Assembly (NCBI RefSeq): GCF_001436275.1
Contig: NZ_AZEH01000039.1
Location: 186,001-250,000 of the forward strand
Source of the DNA: Liquorilactobacillus oeni DSM 19972
GTDB taxonomy: Bacteria; Bacillota; Bacilli; Lactobacillales; Lactobacillaceae
Length of the DNA: 64,000 nt
Reading direction: 5' to 3'
The position numbers were made by a program, and so were the translations under genes. Positions 48,679 through 57,998 of the stretch are shown piece by piece (the stretch's first letter is position 1; each line of letters opens with the position of its first letter). The notes beneath the pieces are model-generated. The model had not been told where the DNA came from, made no database searches, and worked only from the letters and a program-made list of their open reading frames with translations.

Positions 48679-48758
48679 AATTAGCAATTTAACTGGAATT
48701 TTTTATAAAATTCGGCTAGAATGGAAGTTAGAGTTAGTCGTTAAGGAGGACATTGTCC

Positions 48759-49967
48759 ATGAGTGAAACAGAATCAAATAAAGATTTATTAGAAGCATTA
48801 AATAGTGTTAACGAAGTTAAAATTGGGGACGTCGTTAAGGGTGAAGTATTAGCTATTGATGACGCAAAGCAGGTCATCGTTGGAATTGAAGGAACTGGTG
48901 TAGAAGGCGTAGTTCCTTTTAAAGAAATCAGTGTTAAAAACGATGAAAATGTTGAAGAAAGTGTCAAGGTTGGCGACGTGTTGGATCTGGTTGTAATTTC
49001 TCGGATCGGCTCCGATAAAGAAGGCGGCAGTTACCTTCTTTCACAACGTCGTTTAAAGGCTCGTAAAGTATGGGATGAAATTGAAGCGAAGTTTAAAGCT
49101 GAAGAGACTATTACTGCACCTGTTACACAAGTTGTAAAGGGCGGTTTAGTTGTGGATGCTGGTGTTCGTGGTTTTATTCCTGCATCAATGGTTGATGATC
49201 GTTTTGTTGAAGACCTGAACCAGTATAAGGGACAAGAACTTGAACTCAAAATTATTGAAATTGAACCAAGTGAAAATCGTTTAATCCTTTCTCATAAAGA
49301 AATTGTTAGAAAAGAACGTGAAGCTAAAAAAGCTGAAACTCTTTCTAAGTTGGTTGTAGGGGATGTCGTTGAAGGAAAAGTTGCTCGTTTGACCAGTTTC
49401 GGTGCCTTTGTTGATTTAGGCGGTGTTGATGGCTTAGTTCACGTTTCTGAGATTTCATATGAACGTGTCGGAAAACCTTCTGATGTGTTAAAGGTTGGTG
49501 AAACTGTTAAGGTTAAAGTGCTTGCTGTTGATAAAGAAAGGGAACGTATTTCGCTTTCTATCAAACAAACATTGCCACAGCCTTGGGATAATTTAAGCGA
49601 AAAAGTTGCCGAAGGTGATGTTATTGAAGGAACTGTAAAACGTTTGACCAGTTTTGGTGCTTTTGTGGAAGTCTTCCCAGGTGTCGAAGGTTTGGTTCAT
49701 ATTTCACAAATTTCCCATAAGCATATCGCTACTCCTAATGAAGTTCTTAATTCAGGTGACCAGATTAAAGTGAAAGTTTTGAGTGTTCACCCACAAGAAC
49801 ACCGTTTAGCACTTTCAATTAAGGCACTTGAAGAAAAACCGAGTGCTGGCAGTCAAGCACCAAAGAAAGAAACAAAGGTAGAAAAAAGTGACATTCCTGA
49901 AGAAAGCACAGGGTTCACTCTTGGTGATCTTGTTGGCGATTTAAAGGATAAAGATGAAGATAAATAA
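48759..49967 (+). CDS. rpsA: Ribosomal protein S1 homologue (four S1 domains)
   Basis: A 402-residue RNA-binding protein with four S1 repeats at about 21-90, 107-173, 191-261 and 276-346. The last two are the most canonical (GKVARLTSFGAFVDLGGVDG and GTVKRLTSFGAFVEVFPGVE). Gram-positive versions are shorter than the six-domain E. coli S1, and their ribosomal role is less certain. AAGGAGG lies 8 bases before the ATG at 48759. A terminator follows. Confidence 0.94.
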   Translation: MSETESNKDLLEALNSVNEVKIGDVVKGEVLAIDDAKQVIVGIEGTGVEGVVPFKEISVKNDENVEESVKVGDVLDLVVISRIGSDKEGGSYLLSQRRLKARKVWDEIEAKFKAEETITAPVTQVVKGGLVVDAGVRGFIPASMVDDRFVEDLNQYKGQELELKIIEIEPSENRLILSHKEIVRKEREAKKAETLSKLVVGDVVEGKVARLTSFGAFVDLGGVDGLVHVSEISYERVGKPSDVLKVGETVKVKVLAVDKERERISLSIKQTLPQPWDNLSEKVAEGDVIEGTVKRLTSFGAFVEVFPGVEGLVHISQISHKHIATPNEVLNSGDQIKVKVLSVHPQEHRLALSIKALEEKPSAGSQAPKKETKVEKSDIPEESTGFTLGDLVGDLKDKDEDK

Positions 49968-49992
49968 TTTCTTCTGTTAAGTTGTTCGGATT

Positions 49993-50036
49993 GGGACTGA
50001 GACAAAAGTATAGCTTTGTCTCAGTCCCTAATTTTA
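49993..50036 (+). terminator. Terminator after rpsA
   Basis: GGGACTGAGACAAA (49993-50006) / TTTGTCTCAGTCCC (50015-50028), a perfect 14-bp stem followed by TAATTTTAT. Confidence 0.8.
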
Positions 50037-50080
50037 TGCTAATAGTTTTATAGAATAATTTTGTAAGAGAGGTGTGAAAA

Positions 50081-51391
50081 TTGGCTAATCCAGTTATGGC
50101 AATTGTAGGACGCCCAAACGTTGGCAAGTCCACAGTATTTAACAGAATTGCTGGAGAAAGAATTTCTATCGTAGAAGATGTCCCAGGAGTGACGCGTGAT
50201 CGTATTTATGCTCATAGCGAATGGTTAGGACAAAAGTTCAGCTTGATTGATACAGGTGGAATTGACATTGGTGAAGAACAGTTTTTAACTCAAATCACGG
50301 AACAAGCTCAAATCGCCATTGATGAAGCAGACGTTATTGTTTTTGTGGTTAGTGCACGTGAAGGAGTAACTGACGCTGATGAGAAGGTTGCAAGAATTCT
50401 TTATCATTCGGACAAGCCTGTGATAGTAGCAGTTAATAAGGTTGATAACCCAGAATTAAGAAGTGAGATTTACGATTTCTATTCACTAGGGTTTGGGGAT
50501 CCGTTGCCAATTTCCAGTACACATGGTATTGGAATTGGGGATCTTTTAGATAAGGTCTGTGCAGCATTTCCTGCCAAGGGTGAAGAAGTTGAAAATAATA
50601 CTGTCAGATTTAGTTTGATTGGGCGGCCAAATGTAGGCAAGTCTTCCTTAGTTAATGCTATCTTGGGAGAGAACCGGGTCATTGTTTCTAATATTGAAGG
50701 AACCACCCGTGATGCAATTGATACACCGTTTATTACACAAAATGGTGATGAATTTACCGTAATCGATACAGCAGGAATCAGAAAAAAAGGTAAAGTTTAC
50801 GAAAATACCGAAAAGTATGCAGTTTTACGTGCGATGAGAGCAATCGATCGTTCAGATGTTGTATTGGTTGTTTTAAATGCTGAAGAAGGAATCCGTGAAC
50901 AGGATAAAAAAGTAGCTGGTTATGCCCATGAAGCTGGAAGAGGAATTATTATTCTGGTCAATAAATGGGATACTGTTAAAAAAGATAATCACACCATGCA
51001 TGAATTTGAAGAATTGGTCAGACAAGAGTTTCAATATTTGAGTTATGCGCCAATTATTTTTGTTTCCGCGCTTACTAAGCAAAGATTAGATCAACTGCCA
51101 AGCCTTATTAAGCGAATCAACGATAATCATGAGCGTCGCATAACATCTTCTGTTCTTAATGATGTAATTATGGATGCAATAGCACGAAATCCTACTCCTA
51201 CAGATAATGGCAAACGATTGAGGATATACTATACAACTCAAGTTGCTATTAAACCGCCGACTTTTATCGTTTTTGTAAACGACCCGGATTTAATGCATTT
51301 TTCTTATGCACGTTTTTTGGAAAATCAAATTCGAGATGCATTTGATTTTGAAGGTACTCCAATCCATTTAATTGAACGTAAGCGTAAATAG
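50081..51391 (+). CDS. der: Ribosome biogenesis GTPase Der (EngA)
   Basis: A 436-residue protein with two tandem GTPase domains, first P loop GRPNVGKST (about 9-17) and second GRPNVGKSS (about 183-191), each with DTGGI/DTAGI and NKVD/NKWD motifs, then a C-terminal KH-like domain (about 350-436). It acts in 50S assembly. TTG start with AGAGAGGTG upstream. Confidence 0.98.
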   Translation: MANPVMAIVGRPNVGKSTVFNRIAGERISIVEDVPGVTRDRIYAHSEWLGQKFSLIDTGGIDIGEEQFLTQITEQAQIAIDEADVIVFVVSAREGVTDADEKVARILYHSDKPVIVAVNKVDNPELRSEIYDFYSLGFGDPLPISSTHGIGIGDLLDKVCAAFPAKGEEVENNTVRFSLIGRPNVGKSSLVNAILGENRVIVSNIEGTTRDAIDTPFITQNGDEFTVIDTAGIRKKGKVYENTEKYAVLRAMRAIDRSDVVLVVLNAEEGIREQDKKVAGYAHEAGRGIIILVNKWDTVKKDNHTMHEFEELVRQEFQYLSYAPIIFVSALTKQRLDQLPSLIKRINDNHERRITSSVLNDVIMDAIARNPTPTDNGKRLRIYYTTQVAIKPPTFIVFVNDPDLMHFSYARFLENQIRDAFDFEGTPIHLIERKRK

Positions 51392-51496
51392 TTTTAAAAT
51401 AATGTTCCTTATGTTAGACTGTCTTTTTACCCCTTTTAGGCTTTTGTTTTTACTAGCAAATTTTAGTTCAAAAAACCAAAAAAGAGGCGAAAAACC

Positions 51497-51525
51497 TTGT
51501 CATATTAGGCTTTATATGCTATCTT
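51497..51525 (+). promoter_or_regulatory. hup promoter
   Basis: TTGTCA (51497-51502), 17 bp, TATCTT (51520-51525), giving a leader of about 110 nt. The leader contains a perfect hairpin ATTTTGAT/ATCAAAAT near 51568-51586. Confidence 0.6.
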
Positions 51526-51640
51526 ATTAACAGAGATAATGATTTTGTTAGTCATTGTTTCATGATTTTGATTTTATCAAAATGATTGCTGACAGATAAT
51601 TCTGTTTGTGGATATTTCTTCATTTGAGGAGGTGAAACAC

Positions 51641-51916
51641 ATGGCAAACAAAGCACAATTAATCGAAACGGTTGCTACAAAAACTGGATTGACTAAAAAA
51701 GATGCAACTACAGCTGTTGATGCAGTTTTTGAAACAATTCAAGCTACATTAGCAGATGGGGAAAAGGTTCAACTTATCGGGTTTGGAAACTTTGAAGTAC
51801 GTGATCGTGCAGCTCGTAAGGGTCGCAACCCACAAACGGGTAAAGAAATTCAAATTCCCGCAAGCAAGGTACCTGCATTTAAACCAGGTAAAGCTTTAAA
51901 GGATGCTGTTAAGTAG
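51641..51916 (+). CDS. hup: DNA-binding protein HU
   Basis: A 91-residue histone-like protein of the IHF/HU family that bends and compacts DNA. The family signature around [20 protein letters not shown] (the beta-arm) is present. The ATG at 51641 has GAGGAGGTG upstream; an in-frame ATG at 51608 would add 11 residues not found in HU. Downstream lies a perfect hairpin-like GTAGGTCGG/CCGACTAC (51937-51965) without a T run. Confidence 0.98.
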   Translation: MANKAQLIETVATKTGLTKKDATTAVDAVFETIQATLADGEKVQLIGFGNFEVRDRAARKGRNPQTGKEIQIPASKVPAFKPGKALKDAVK

Positions 51917-52388
51917 TAGTAATTCTTTTACTCGTCGTAGGTCGGGATTTCCTTGTTCCGACTACATACAGATAAAGTCTGGTAGATCTTCGTAAAACGT
52001 TGATTTATCAGCTTTTTTATTTCTACACATTTATATTTTGTGAAAATCTATAATAAATCCTGGGAACAGCTTTTGTATTAACTTTTATCTAATAAACTAA
52101 AAATTAAATATGTTGATAACGTATATTATCTGAAACACAAGCATATTGTCAGAGTATAAAATAAAAAAACTTGGTTTACATAACAAGTATTAGCAATGTA
52201 GCATTATTGCATGGTATTATCTCTCACAGTTAAAATATGTTAGTATTATCTATGCAAGAGCTGGTACAGATTACGATTAGAACGGTTGATTTCAGCTTTT
52301 TGGAGCTTTGAGATAATGAATGAGAATGTTTTGGAGAGTTAATCGCATTTAAATAAGAATTTAATTGCTTACTTTAAAAGGAGTATTT
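51917..52388. other. Intergenic region hup to TPR gene
   Basis: About 470 bp without a gene. It holds the hairpin at 51937-51965, a small GTTGAT/ATCAGC hairpin with six T near 52002-52018 that may end hup, and a possible promoter TTGCAT (52207-52212), 18 bp, TAAAAT (52231-52236) for the TPR gene. The rest is AT-rich and unremarkable. Confidence 0.5.
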
Positions 52389-53654
52389 ATGAGTTATTCA
52401 CTGAAAGTAATTGAACTAATTAAAGATGGTAAAATTGATGAGGGCAAAAAATTGTTTCAAAGAGCTTTGGAAACTGATGAGCCTGATCTGATTTATAGTT
52501 TGGCAGAGGAATTGTATATGCTGGGTTTTTCCGATTTAGCAGAAAAAGCTTACCGCAACTTATTGCAGAAGTTTCCAGAAGAAGATCTTCTTAAAGTAGA
52601 GCTTGCAGACCTAGCTGTTAGTCAGGGCAAAGACGATGAAGCGTTAAATTATCTTTCAGAAGTGGAGCCGGATTCAAAAGCATACCTCAATGCTTTATTA
52701 GTTGCAGCTGATTTATACCAAACTCAAGGTCTCTTTGAAGCTAGTGAGCAGAAATTAATTGAGGCTCATCGCATTGCTCCACAGGAAAATGCAGTTGTTT
52801 TTGGACTTGCTGAACTGTATTTTAACATGAAAGAATATCACAAAGCACTTCACTTTTACTTGTCTTTGGTAAAAAACGGAGTAGCGGAAATTGCCGGTGT
52901 ACATTTGGTAAAAAGATTGGCACAAGTTTGTGCTTCTGCAGGGAACCTTGAGCAAGCATTGGGTTATTTCGAACAGGTCAGCGAGGACGATTTTGATCCT
53001 GATACCCGTTTTCAATTGGCATTTACTCAATTTCAACTCAAGGATTATGAAGATGCTGTTAAAAATTTTGAAAAATTAAAAAAGGATCAGAATGATTATT
53101 CCACACTGTATCCTTATTTGGCTAAGGCTTATGAAGAACAGGGCTTGCTGCAAGAAGCGCTTGCCGCTCTTAGGCAGGGCTTGCGCGTTGATGAGTATAA
53201 TACCAAACTTTATCAAGAAGCCAGTACTGTTTCATTAAAACTTCAACAGCCTCAGCTTGCTGAAGGGTATTTGAAAAAGGCACTCGAGCTTGATCCAGAT
53301 AACTTGACTCTTGTTATTGAACTTAGCAACTTATTGATAAGCCGACACAAGTATGAAGAAACGCTCGACTTTTTAGGAAGCTTTTTACAAGAAGATGAAG
53401 TGGATCCCCAGCTTTATTGGAATAGCGGCCGTGCTTACCACGCACTTGAAGATGATAAACATGCTCTTGAAAACTATCAGGCTGCTGCCGATGCGTTTAG
53501 CGAAAATCCTGATTTTTTGCGAGAATTTGCATACATTAACCGTGCAACAGGTAATTTGGAAAGTGCTAAGCAAAACGTTGCAGCATACCTGCGGCTTGTA
53601 CCTGATGACTTAGAAATGCAGGATTTTCAGGATGAACTTTTAACACAATTTTAA
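52389..53654 (+). CDS. Tetratricopeptide repeat protein (YpiA-like)
   Basis: A 421-residue cytoplasmic protein built almost entirely of TPR helices (about ten repeats; clear ones include LADLAVSQGKDDEALNYLSE, AYEEQGLLQEALAALRQGL and SGRAYHALEDDKHALENYQ). No catalytic domain is visible, so it is likely a scaffold. AAAAGGAG precedes the ATG at 52389. A bidirectional terminator follows. Confidence 0.9.
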   Translation: MSYSLKVIELIKDGKIDEGKKLFQRALETDEPDLIYSLAEELYMLGFSDLAEKAYRNLLQKFPEEDLLKVELADLAVSQGKDDEALNYLSEVEPDSKAYLNALLVAADLYQTQGLFEASEQKLIEAHRIAPQENAVVFGLAELYFNMKEYHKALHFYLSLVKNGVAEIAGVHLVKRLAQVCASAGNLEQALGYFEQVSEDDFDPDTRFQLAFTQFQLKDYEDAVKNFEKLKKDQNDYSTLYPYLAKAYEEQGLLQEALAALRQGLRVDEYNTKLYQEASTVSLKLQQPQLAEGYLKKALELDPDNLTLVIELSNLLISRHKYEETLDFLGSFLQEDEVDPQLYWNSGRAYHALEDDKHALENYQAAADAFSENPDFLREFAYINRATGNLESAKQNVAAYLRLVPDDLEMQDFQDELLTQF

Positions 53655-53672
53655 AAAATAAATTTAATTTAA

Positions 53673-53715
53673 AAAAACAGCTTCTTAAATCAAATGATTT
53701 TTAGAAGCTGTTTTT
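53673..53715. terminator. Bidirectional terminator between convergent genes
   Basis: AAAAACAGCTTCT (53673-53685) / AGAAGCTGTTTTT (53703-53715): perfect 13-bp arms with A and T runs, able to serve the TPR gene (+) and the small gene at 53744 (-). Confidence 0.9.
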
Positions 53716-53743
53716 ATCTAGTAAAAATTTGGAGCTGTATGTT

Positions 53744-53962
53744 TCATTCCAGCTTTTGCCGATAGGTTTTAAAGAGTTTTTTTAAGAGTTCTTCGTTCTT
53801 AGTAATGGATGCATTTAATTCCGAAATCACGGCAATCATTGCGAGGTCGTCATCATAGGCTTCATCTGACTGCGAGATATCATACTGATTTTGTTCTGCT
53901 TCATGAAACCATTCTCCAAGCCGCTGAACAAAATCTAAAAAATCTGGATCATATTCTTTCAT
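53744..53962 (-). CDS. Small acidic protein of unknown function
   Basis: A 72-residue protein that I do not recognise. It is acidic in the first two thirds, predicted mostly helical, with no signal or membrane segment. AAGGATG lies before the ATG on the minus strand and it shares the terminator at 53673-53715, both of which support it being a real gene. No context clue to function. Confidence 0.65.
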   Translation of the reverse strand: MKEYDPDFLDFVQRLGEWFHEAEQNQYDISQSDEAYDDDLAMIAVISELNASITKNEELLKKLFKTYRQKLE

Positions 53963-54380
53963 TTTTACGCATCCTTTGTAAATTTATTGCATAACTTGTG
54001 GTCATTCATAAGATGAAGTATGAAAGTAAAAAAGTGTTGTTACTTCACTTGATCAAACAGAAAGATAATTTATTCTAAGTTTCTGTCCTTTTTTATTACG
54101 CATGAACTTTATTTCTGTTACTGCTATTCTAACAGCATAATTCAAAACCGCTTTTAATGATAGTCAAAAAGACAATGAGCTTTATTTTTTATTGTCTTTA
54201 AACAAAGTAAGTTGTCAGGAGGGAGTTTTGTTTTATAATCTGGAATGTTTTTTGAGAATGATTATCGTTTCCAAACTAGTATTATACTACTAAAATTCCA
54301 CTTGCTTGTTTGAATATTAAATAAAAATCGTTTCTTGTATTGATGAACAGATATTCCAGTAAAGTTAGGTTAAAAATAAA

Positions 54381-54490
54381 TTGTAATGTAATTCACAAAG
54401 GTTATACTTAACATAGAGGACAAGTGTCCTCTGTATCGTCACACAAGCACATCTCAAACTTTGGAAGGGGAGAGGTGTGTCCTTTTATTT
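54381..54490 (+). ncRNA. Candidate small structured RNA
   Basis: A promoter TTGTAA (54381-54386), 16 bp, TATACT (54403-54408) would start an RNA near 54414. It opens with a perfect hairpin AGAGGACA (54415-54422) / TGTCCTCT (54425-54432) and ends with CACATCTC (54448-54455) / GAGAGGTG (54470-54477), then TGTCCTTTTATTTT. The 5' AGAGGACA can instead pair with TGTCCTTT (54478-54485), so two exclusive folds exist. No homologue is known to me; expression is untested. Confidence 0.4.
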
Positions 54491-54976
54491 TATACACAAA
54501 AAATAGCACCCATTCTCAGCAGCAGGTAGCTTTCTTAAGCCTCATAATAGACATATTTCTTAAAAGAGCGACAGCTATATTTTTTAGTTCATAACTGTTT
54601 GTGATTGTTCTGAAACTGCATTATTGTTAAATGAAATTTTAAAAGCAGTAGGTAGAGTTAAAACAATCGGCTTTATCGATGATAATACATTATTTAAACT
54701 GAAATTATTAGGAATAATAACTATTTATATTGATGAATAAGGTGCAACTTTCCTTTAAATAATTATGGTAAGCACGCAGAAAATCATAATAAAAGAATTT
54801 TCTAAATTAATAGTTTCTTTCACTTCATTTAAATTAACTGGATAACTACTAAACTCAAAAGATAACTGTTTTTCTAATAGAAATACTATATTAATTTTTT
54901 GCATTAAAGGACTTAAAATAGAATTAATAAATTTTAAAAAATAGTGGTTAGAACAGTAGTTAAAATTATTAAACAA

Positions 54977-55004
54977 TAACTTAACCTTAGTAACTTAACC
55001 TTAG
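54977..55004. repeat. Tandem 14-bp direct repeat upstream of cas3
   Basis: TAACTTAACCTTAG occurs twice head to tail (54977-54990 and 54991-55004), 230 bp before cas3. It could be an operator or simple slippage. Confidence 0.7.
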
Positions 55005-55059
55005 TATGTTACTGTTAATATTTCAGTTAGCTGTAATAATTATAAAAAAGCCCCTTTCT

Positions 55060-55189
55060 TACATCAGTTAATGAGACTTCATTTTATTTAAGATTCGAAC
55101 TTATCCTAGATGATTAGGAATAGATGAAAGTGATGATCTTTAAGTGTCTTCAGTTATATTCGTGATTTAATTGCTAACTGATGTATAAT
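55060..55189. promoter_or_regulatory. Putative cas operon promoter with flanking inverted repeat
   Basis: A TATAAT lies at 55184-55189; no good -35 is seen. TACATCAGTTA (55060-55070) and its exact reverse complement TAACTGATGTA (55175-55185) are 104 bp apart, the right copy touching the -10. CAGTTA recurs at 55024-55029 and 55151-55156. This could be a regulator binding array. Confidence 0.4.
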
Positions 55190-55235
55190 AATGTTACTTA
55201 AATTGTGTAATTAAATGTGAAGGGATATGTAGTAG

Positions 55236-57998
55236 ATGGTTGATCTAACTAGAAGGGAGCAAATTTTATGGGCCAAAAAAAGGTCCGAAAACGGTAGTCA
55301 ACGATGGCTGCCATTAATTACTCACCTAATTGATGTACAAAAAACAATTAATTGGCTGTTTAATCACTGGCTCAGTGGTGAACAAAGTCAATTAATTTCT
55401 AATGGCTTTTCTGATGAGGAAATCCAAAAATTAGTGAAATTTATTGGATTCTCCCATGACATTGGAAAAGCAACACCGGCATTTCAAACAAAGCCATCAT
55501 ATGGTCGTGAACGATCACTTGATGATGAAATTATTGAGCGTTTAGTTAGAAATGGTTTTGCAAAACTAGATGATGCACTTTTTATGTCTGCTTCAAAGTC
55601 ACCTCATGCTGAAGCTGGTGAAGCAATTTTGGAAGATTTTGGTGTCCCTATTTCAGTGGGTGCTATTATTGGCGGTCACCATGGCAAACCATTGCAGGAT
55701 GCACCCAGAAGACAATTGAATGACTACACGGCTAATTATTATCAAAGTGATGTTGATCAAGCGGTTCAAAAGCGTTGGAAACAGGTTCAAACAGACATCT
55801 TTGATTGTGGTTTAGAATTATCTGGATATGAAAGTATTGACCAAATTCCTTCGGTTAATCAACCACAGGCAGTCCTTTTAGAAGGCCTTTTAATTATGGC
55901 CGATTGGCTAGCATCAAGTGAATATCTAAATGATGATGAGTCAAAACCGCTTTTCCCATTGATTCAAATGGATCAGTCTTTTACCGATATTGATATGACG
56001 AGCCGTTTTGAACACGCAATTGAAACTTGGGATCTAAGCGGTGAATGGCAGCCACAAAGTGTTTTGACTGAAAATGATCCATACAAATCTCGCTGGGGGT
56101 TCAATGCTCGCCCGGTTCAGTCGACTACGACTAGCGTAATTGGGGACACTATTGATCCAGGAATGGTGATTGTTGAAGCTCCGATGGGCCTTGGCAAAAC
56201 CGAGATTGCTTTAGTTGCTGCTGAACAATTAGCATATAAAAAGGGTGAAGATGGTGTATTCTTGGGGTTGCCGACCCAGGCCACAACTAATGCTATGTTT
56301 GATCGGGTTGATAGTTGGCTAGAAAAACTGGCAGAAGATCAAGTTGAAAATTTTTCAATTAAATTAATGCATGGTAAAGCTCAATTTAATAAAAATTATC
56401 AAAAACTACCTTATGCTTCGAACATTGATGATCCTGATGATTCAGGCAAGGCCGGATCCGTAGTTGTCAATTCGTGGTTTTCCGGCAAAAAGTCAATTTT
56501 AACTAAATTTACAGTTGGAACGATCGATAATCTCTTATTGATGGGATTAAAACAAAAACATTTATTTTTAAAACACCTGGGATTTAGTGGCAAAGTCGTC
56601 ATTATTGATGAAGTTCATGCTTATGACAGCTACATGAACCAATACTTATATAAAGCAATAAATTGGCTGGGGGCTTATCATGTGCCAACCGTGATTTTAT
56701 CTGCAACTTTGCCAAAAGAAAAACGAAATTTGCTTTTAATTGCATATTTAAAGGGTAAGTACGGTAAAAAGTACAAACAAATTTTTGAAGCTTCTACAGG
56801 TTGGCAAGATACACAAGCTTATCCTTTACTAAGTATTTTGGATGGCAGCAAGTTAACACAAGTTTCAAATTTTCCAGGGCAGAGCGATCAGCCGATAACC
56901 CAATTGTATGTTAAACGCCTCAATCTTGACGATAAAACGTTGATACAGCACGTTTTACATAAAATTAGTGCTGGCGGAATTGCCGGAATTATCGTTAATA
57001 CTGTCCGACGGGCTCAGGCACTTGCTAGGCTGGTCCCCAAAGATACCAAACTGATGATTTTTCACTCTGCTTTTCTTTCACCAGATCGGGAGAAACAGGA
57101 AGAGGCTTTACAAAATTCAATTGGTAAACATGGTCAGCGCCCTACTAAAATGATCGTCATTGGTACTCAGGTATTGGAACAGTCTTTGGACATTGACTTC
57201 GACGTTTTGTATACGGACATTGCACCAATGGACTTAATATTACAGCGAGCCGGTCGTCTTCATCGGCACGATATTAAAAGGCCAGAAGCACTTAAAGTAC
57301 CGCAGGTATATGTAATGGGGATCAATGATTTTGGTGATTATGGAGATGCTAACCAAGCGATCTATCCGAAATATTTACTGATAAAAACGGATTATTTTTT
57401 AAAAAGTGAAATTACTTTACCAGATGATATTTCAAAACTTGTTCAGGAGGTTTATGATCCCCATACAGACAATCAAGTTGGTGACATTGCTGATGCTAAA
57501 GCAGAATTTGATAATAATTTTGAGACAGAAAAACATAAAGCCAATGCTTTTCAGATTGATAAACCGAGCTATGGAAGAAATGCCACCATTCATGGTTGGT
57601 TGAATCGCGGCCAAGCTGATGTTGATAAAGATGAACAAAAAGCCAATGCGGCGGTCCGAGATATCAGAGAAACCCTTGAAGTTATTTTATTGAAACACAC
57701 AAATAAGGGTGATTTTTTGTTAGATGGTCGTCATTTGGCTAAAGTTGCGCCACAAGAGATTGCCGAACAGTTGATTAAAATTCCCTCAACAGTTACACCG
57801 AGGATTGATAAAGCAATTGATGCTTTAGAAAATTTGACGAGCAAATACTATCCCCAGTGGCAGGAAAGTTCATGGTTAAGGGGGGCACTAGCATTGCCAC
57901 TAGATGATAACTCATCAGCAAGGTTAGGTGAATGGTCCCTTAAGTACACTTCAAAGTTTGGACTAAGTTATGAAAAGGAGGATGAAAATGAGCGATAG
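55236..57998 (+). CDS. cas3: Type I-E CRISPR nuclease-helicase Cas3
   Basis: A 920-residue effector that Cascade recruits to unwind and degrade target DNA. The HD nuclease domain has His30, His74-Asp75 (FSHDIGK), SPHAEAGE and GGHHGK. The superfamily 2 helicase has EAPMGLGKTE (Walker A), IIDEVHAYD (motif II), LSATLP (motif III), GTQVLEQSLDIDFD (motif V) and LQRAGRLHRH (motif VI), then a C-terminal domain. All key residues look intact. AAGGGA lies 13 bases before the ATG, a little far. It is the first of eight tightly packed cas genes and overlaps cas8e. Confidence 0.97.
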   Translation: MVDLTRREQILWAKKRSENGSQRWLPLITHLIDVQKTINWLFNHWLSGEQSQLISNGFSDEEIQKLVKFIGFSHDIGKATPAFQTKPSYGRERSLDDEIIERLVRNGFAKLDDALFMSASKSPHAEAGEAILEDFGVPISVGAIIGGHHGKPLQDAPRRQLNDYTANYYQSDVDQAVQKRWKQVQTDIFDCGLELSGYESIDQIPSVNQPQAVLLEGLLIMADWLASSEYLNDDESKPLFPLIQMDQSFTDIDMTSRFEHAIETWDLSGEWQPQSVLTENDPYKSRWGFNARPVQSTTTSVIGDTIDPGMVIVEAPMGLGKTEIALVAAEQLAYKKGEDGVFLGLPTQATTNAMFDRVDSWLEKLAEDQVENFSIKLMHGKAQFNKNYQKLPYASNIDDPDDSGKAGSVVVNSWFSGKKSILTKFTVGTIDNLLLMGLKQKHLFLKHLGFSGKVVIIDEVHAYDSYMNQYLYKAINWLGAYHVPTVILSATLPKEKRNLLLIAYLKGKYGKKYKQIFEASTGWQDTQAYPLLSILDGSKLTQVSNFPGQSDQPITQLYVKRLNLDDKTLIQHVLHKISAGGIAGIIVNTVRRAQALARLVPKDTKLMIFHSAFLSPDREKQEEALQNSIGKHGQRPTKMIVIGTQVLEQSLDIDFDVLYTDIAPMDLILQRAGRLHRHDIKRPEALKVPQVYVMGINDFGDYGDANQAIYPKYLLIKTDYFLKSEITLPDDISKLVQEVYDPHTDNQVGDIADAKAEFDNNFETEKHKANAFQIDKPSYGRNATIHGWLNRGQADVDKDEQKANAAVRDIRETLEVILLKHTNKGDFLLDGRHLAKVAPQEIAEQLIKIPSTVTPRIDKAIDALENLTSKYYPQWQESSWLRGALALPLDDNSSARLGEWSLKYTSKFGLSYEKEDENER

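Larger units (their letters stand above)
53963..55235. other. 1.3-kb AT-rich region without a convincing gene, before the cas operon
   Basis: No ORF with a ribosome binding site or family resemblance was found on either strand. It holds a candidate small RNA (54414-54490), a 14-bp tandem repeat (54977-55004), three CAGTTA motifs and a perfect 11-bp inverted repeat reaching the likely cas3 promoter. It may be a decayed segment at the boundary of the CRISPR-Cas locus. Confidence 0.6.

Noticed and set aside
54755-54976. 73-residue minus-strand ORF in the gap before cas3
   Set aside because: Very AT-rich, biased to Asn/Ile/Phe, no ribosome binding site and no family resemblance; likely chance.
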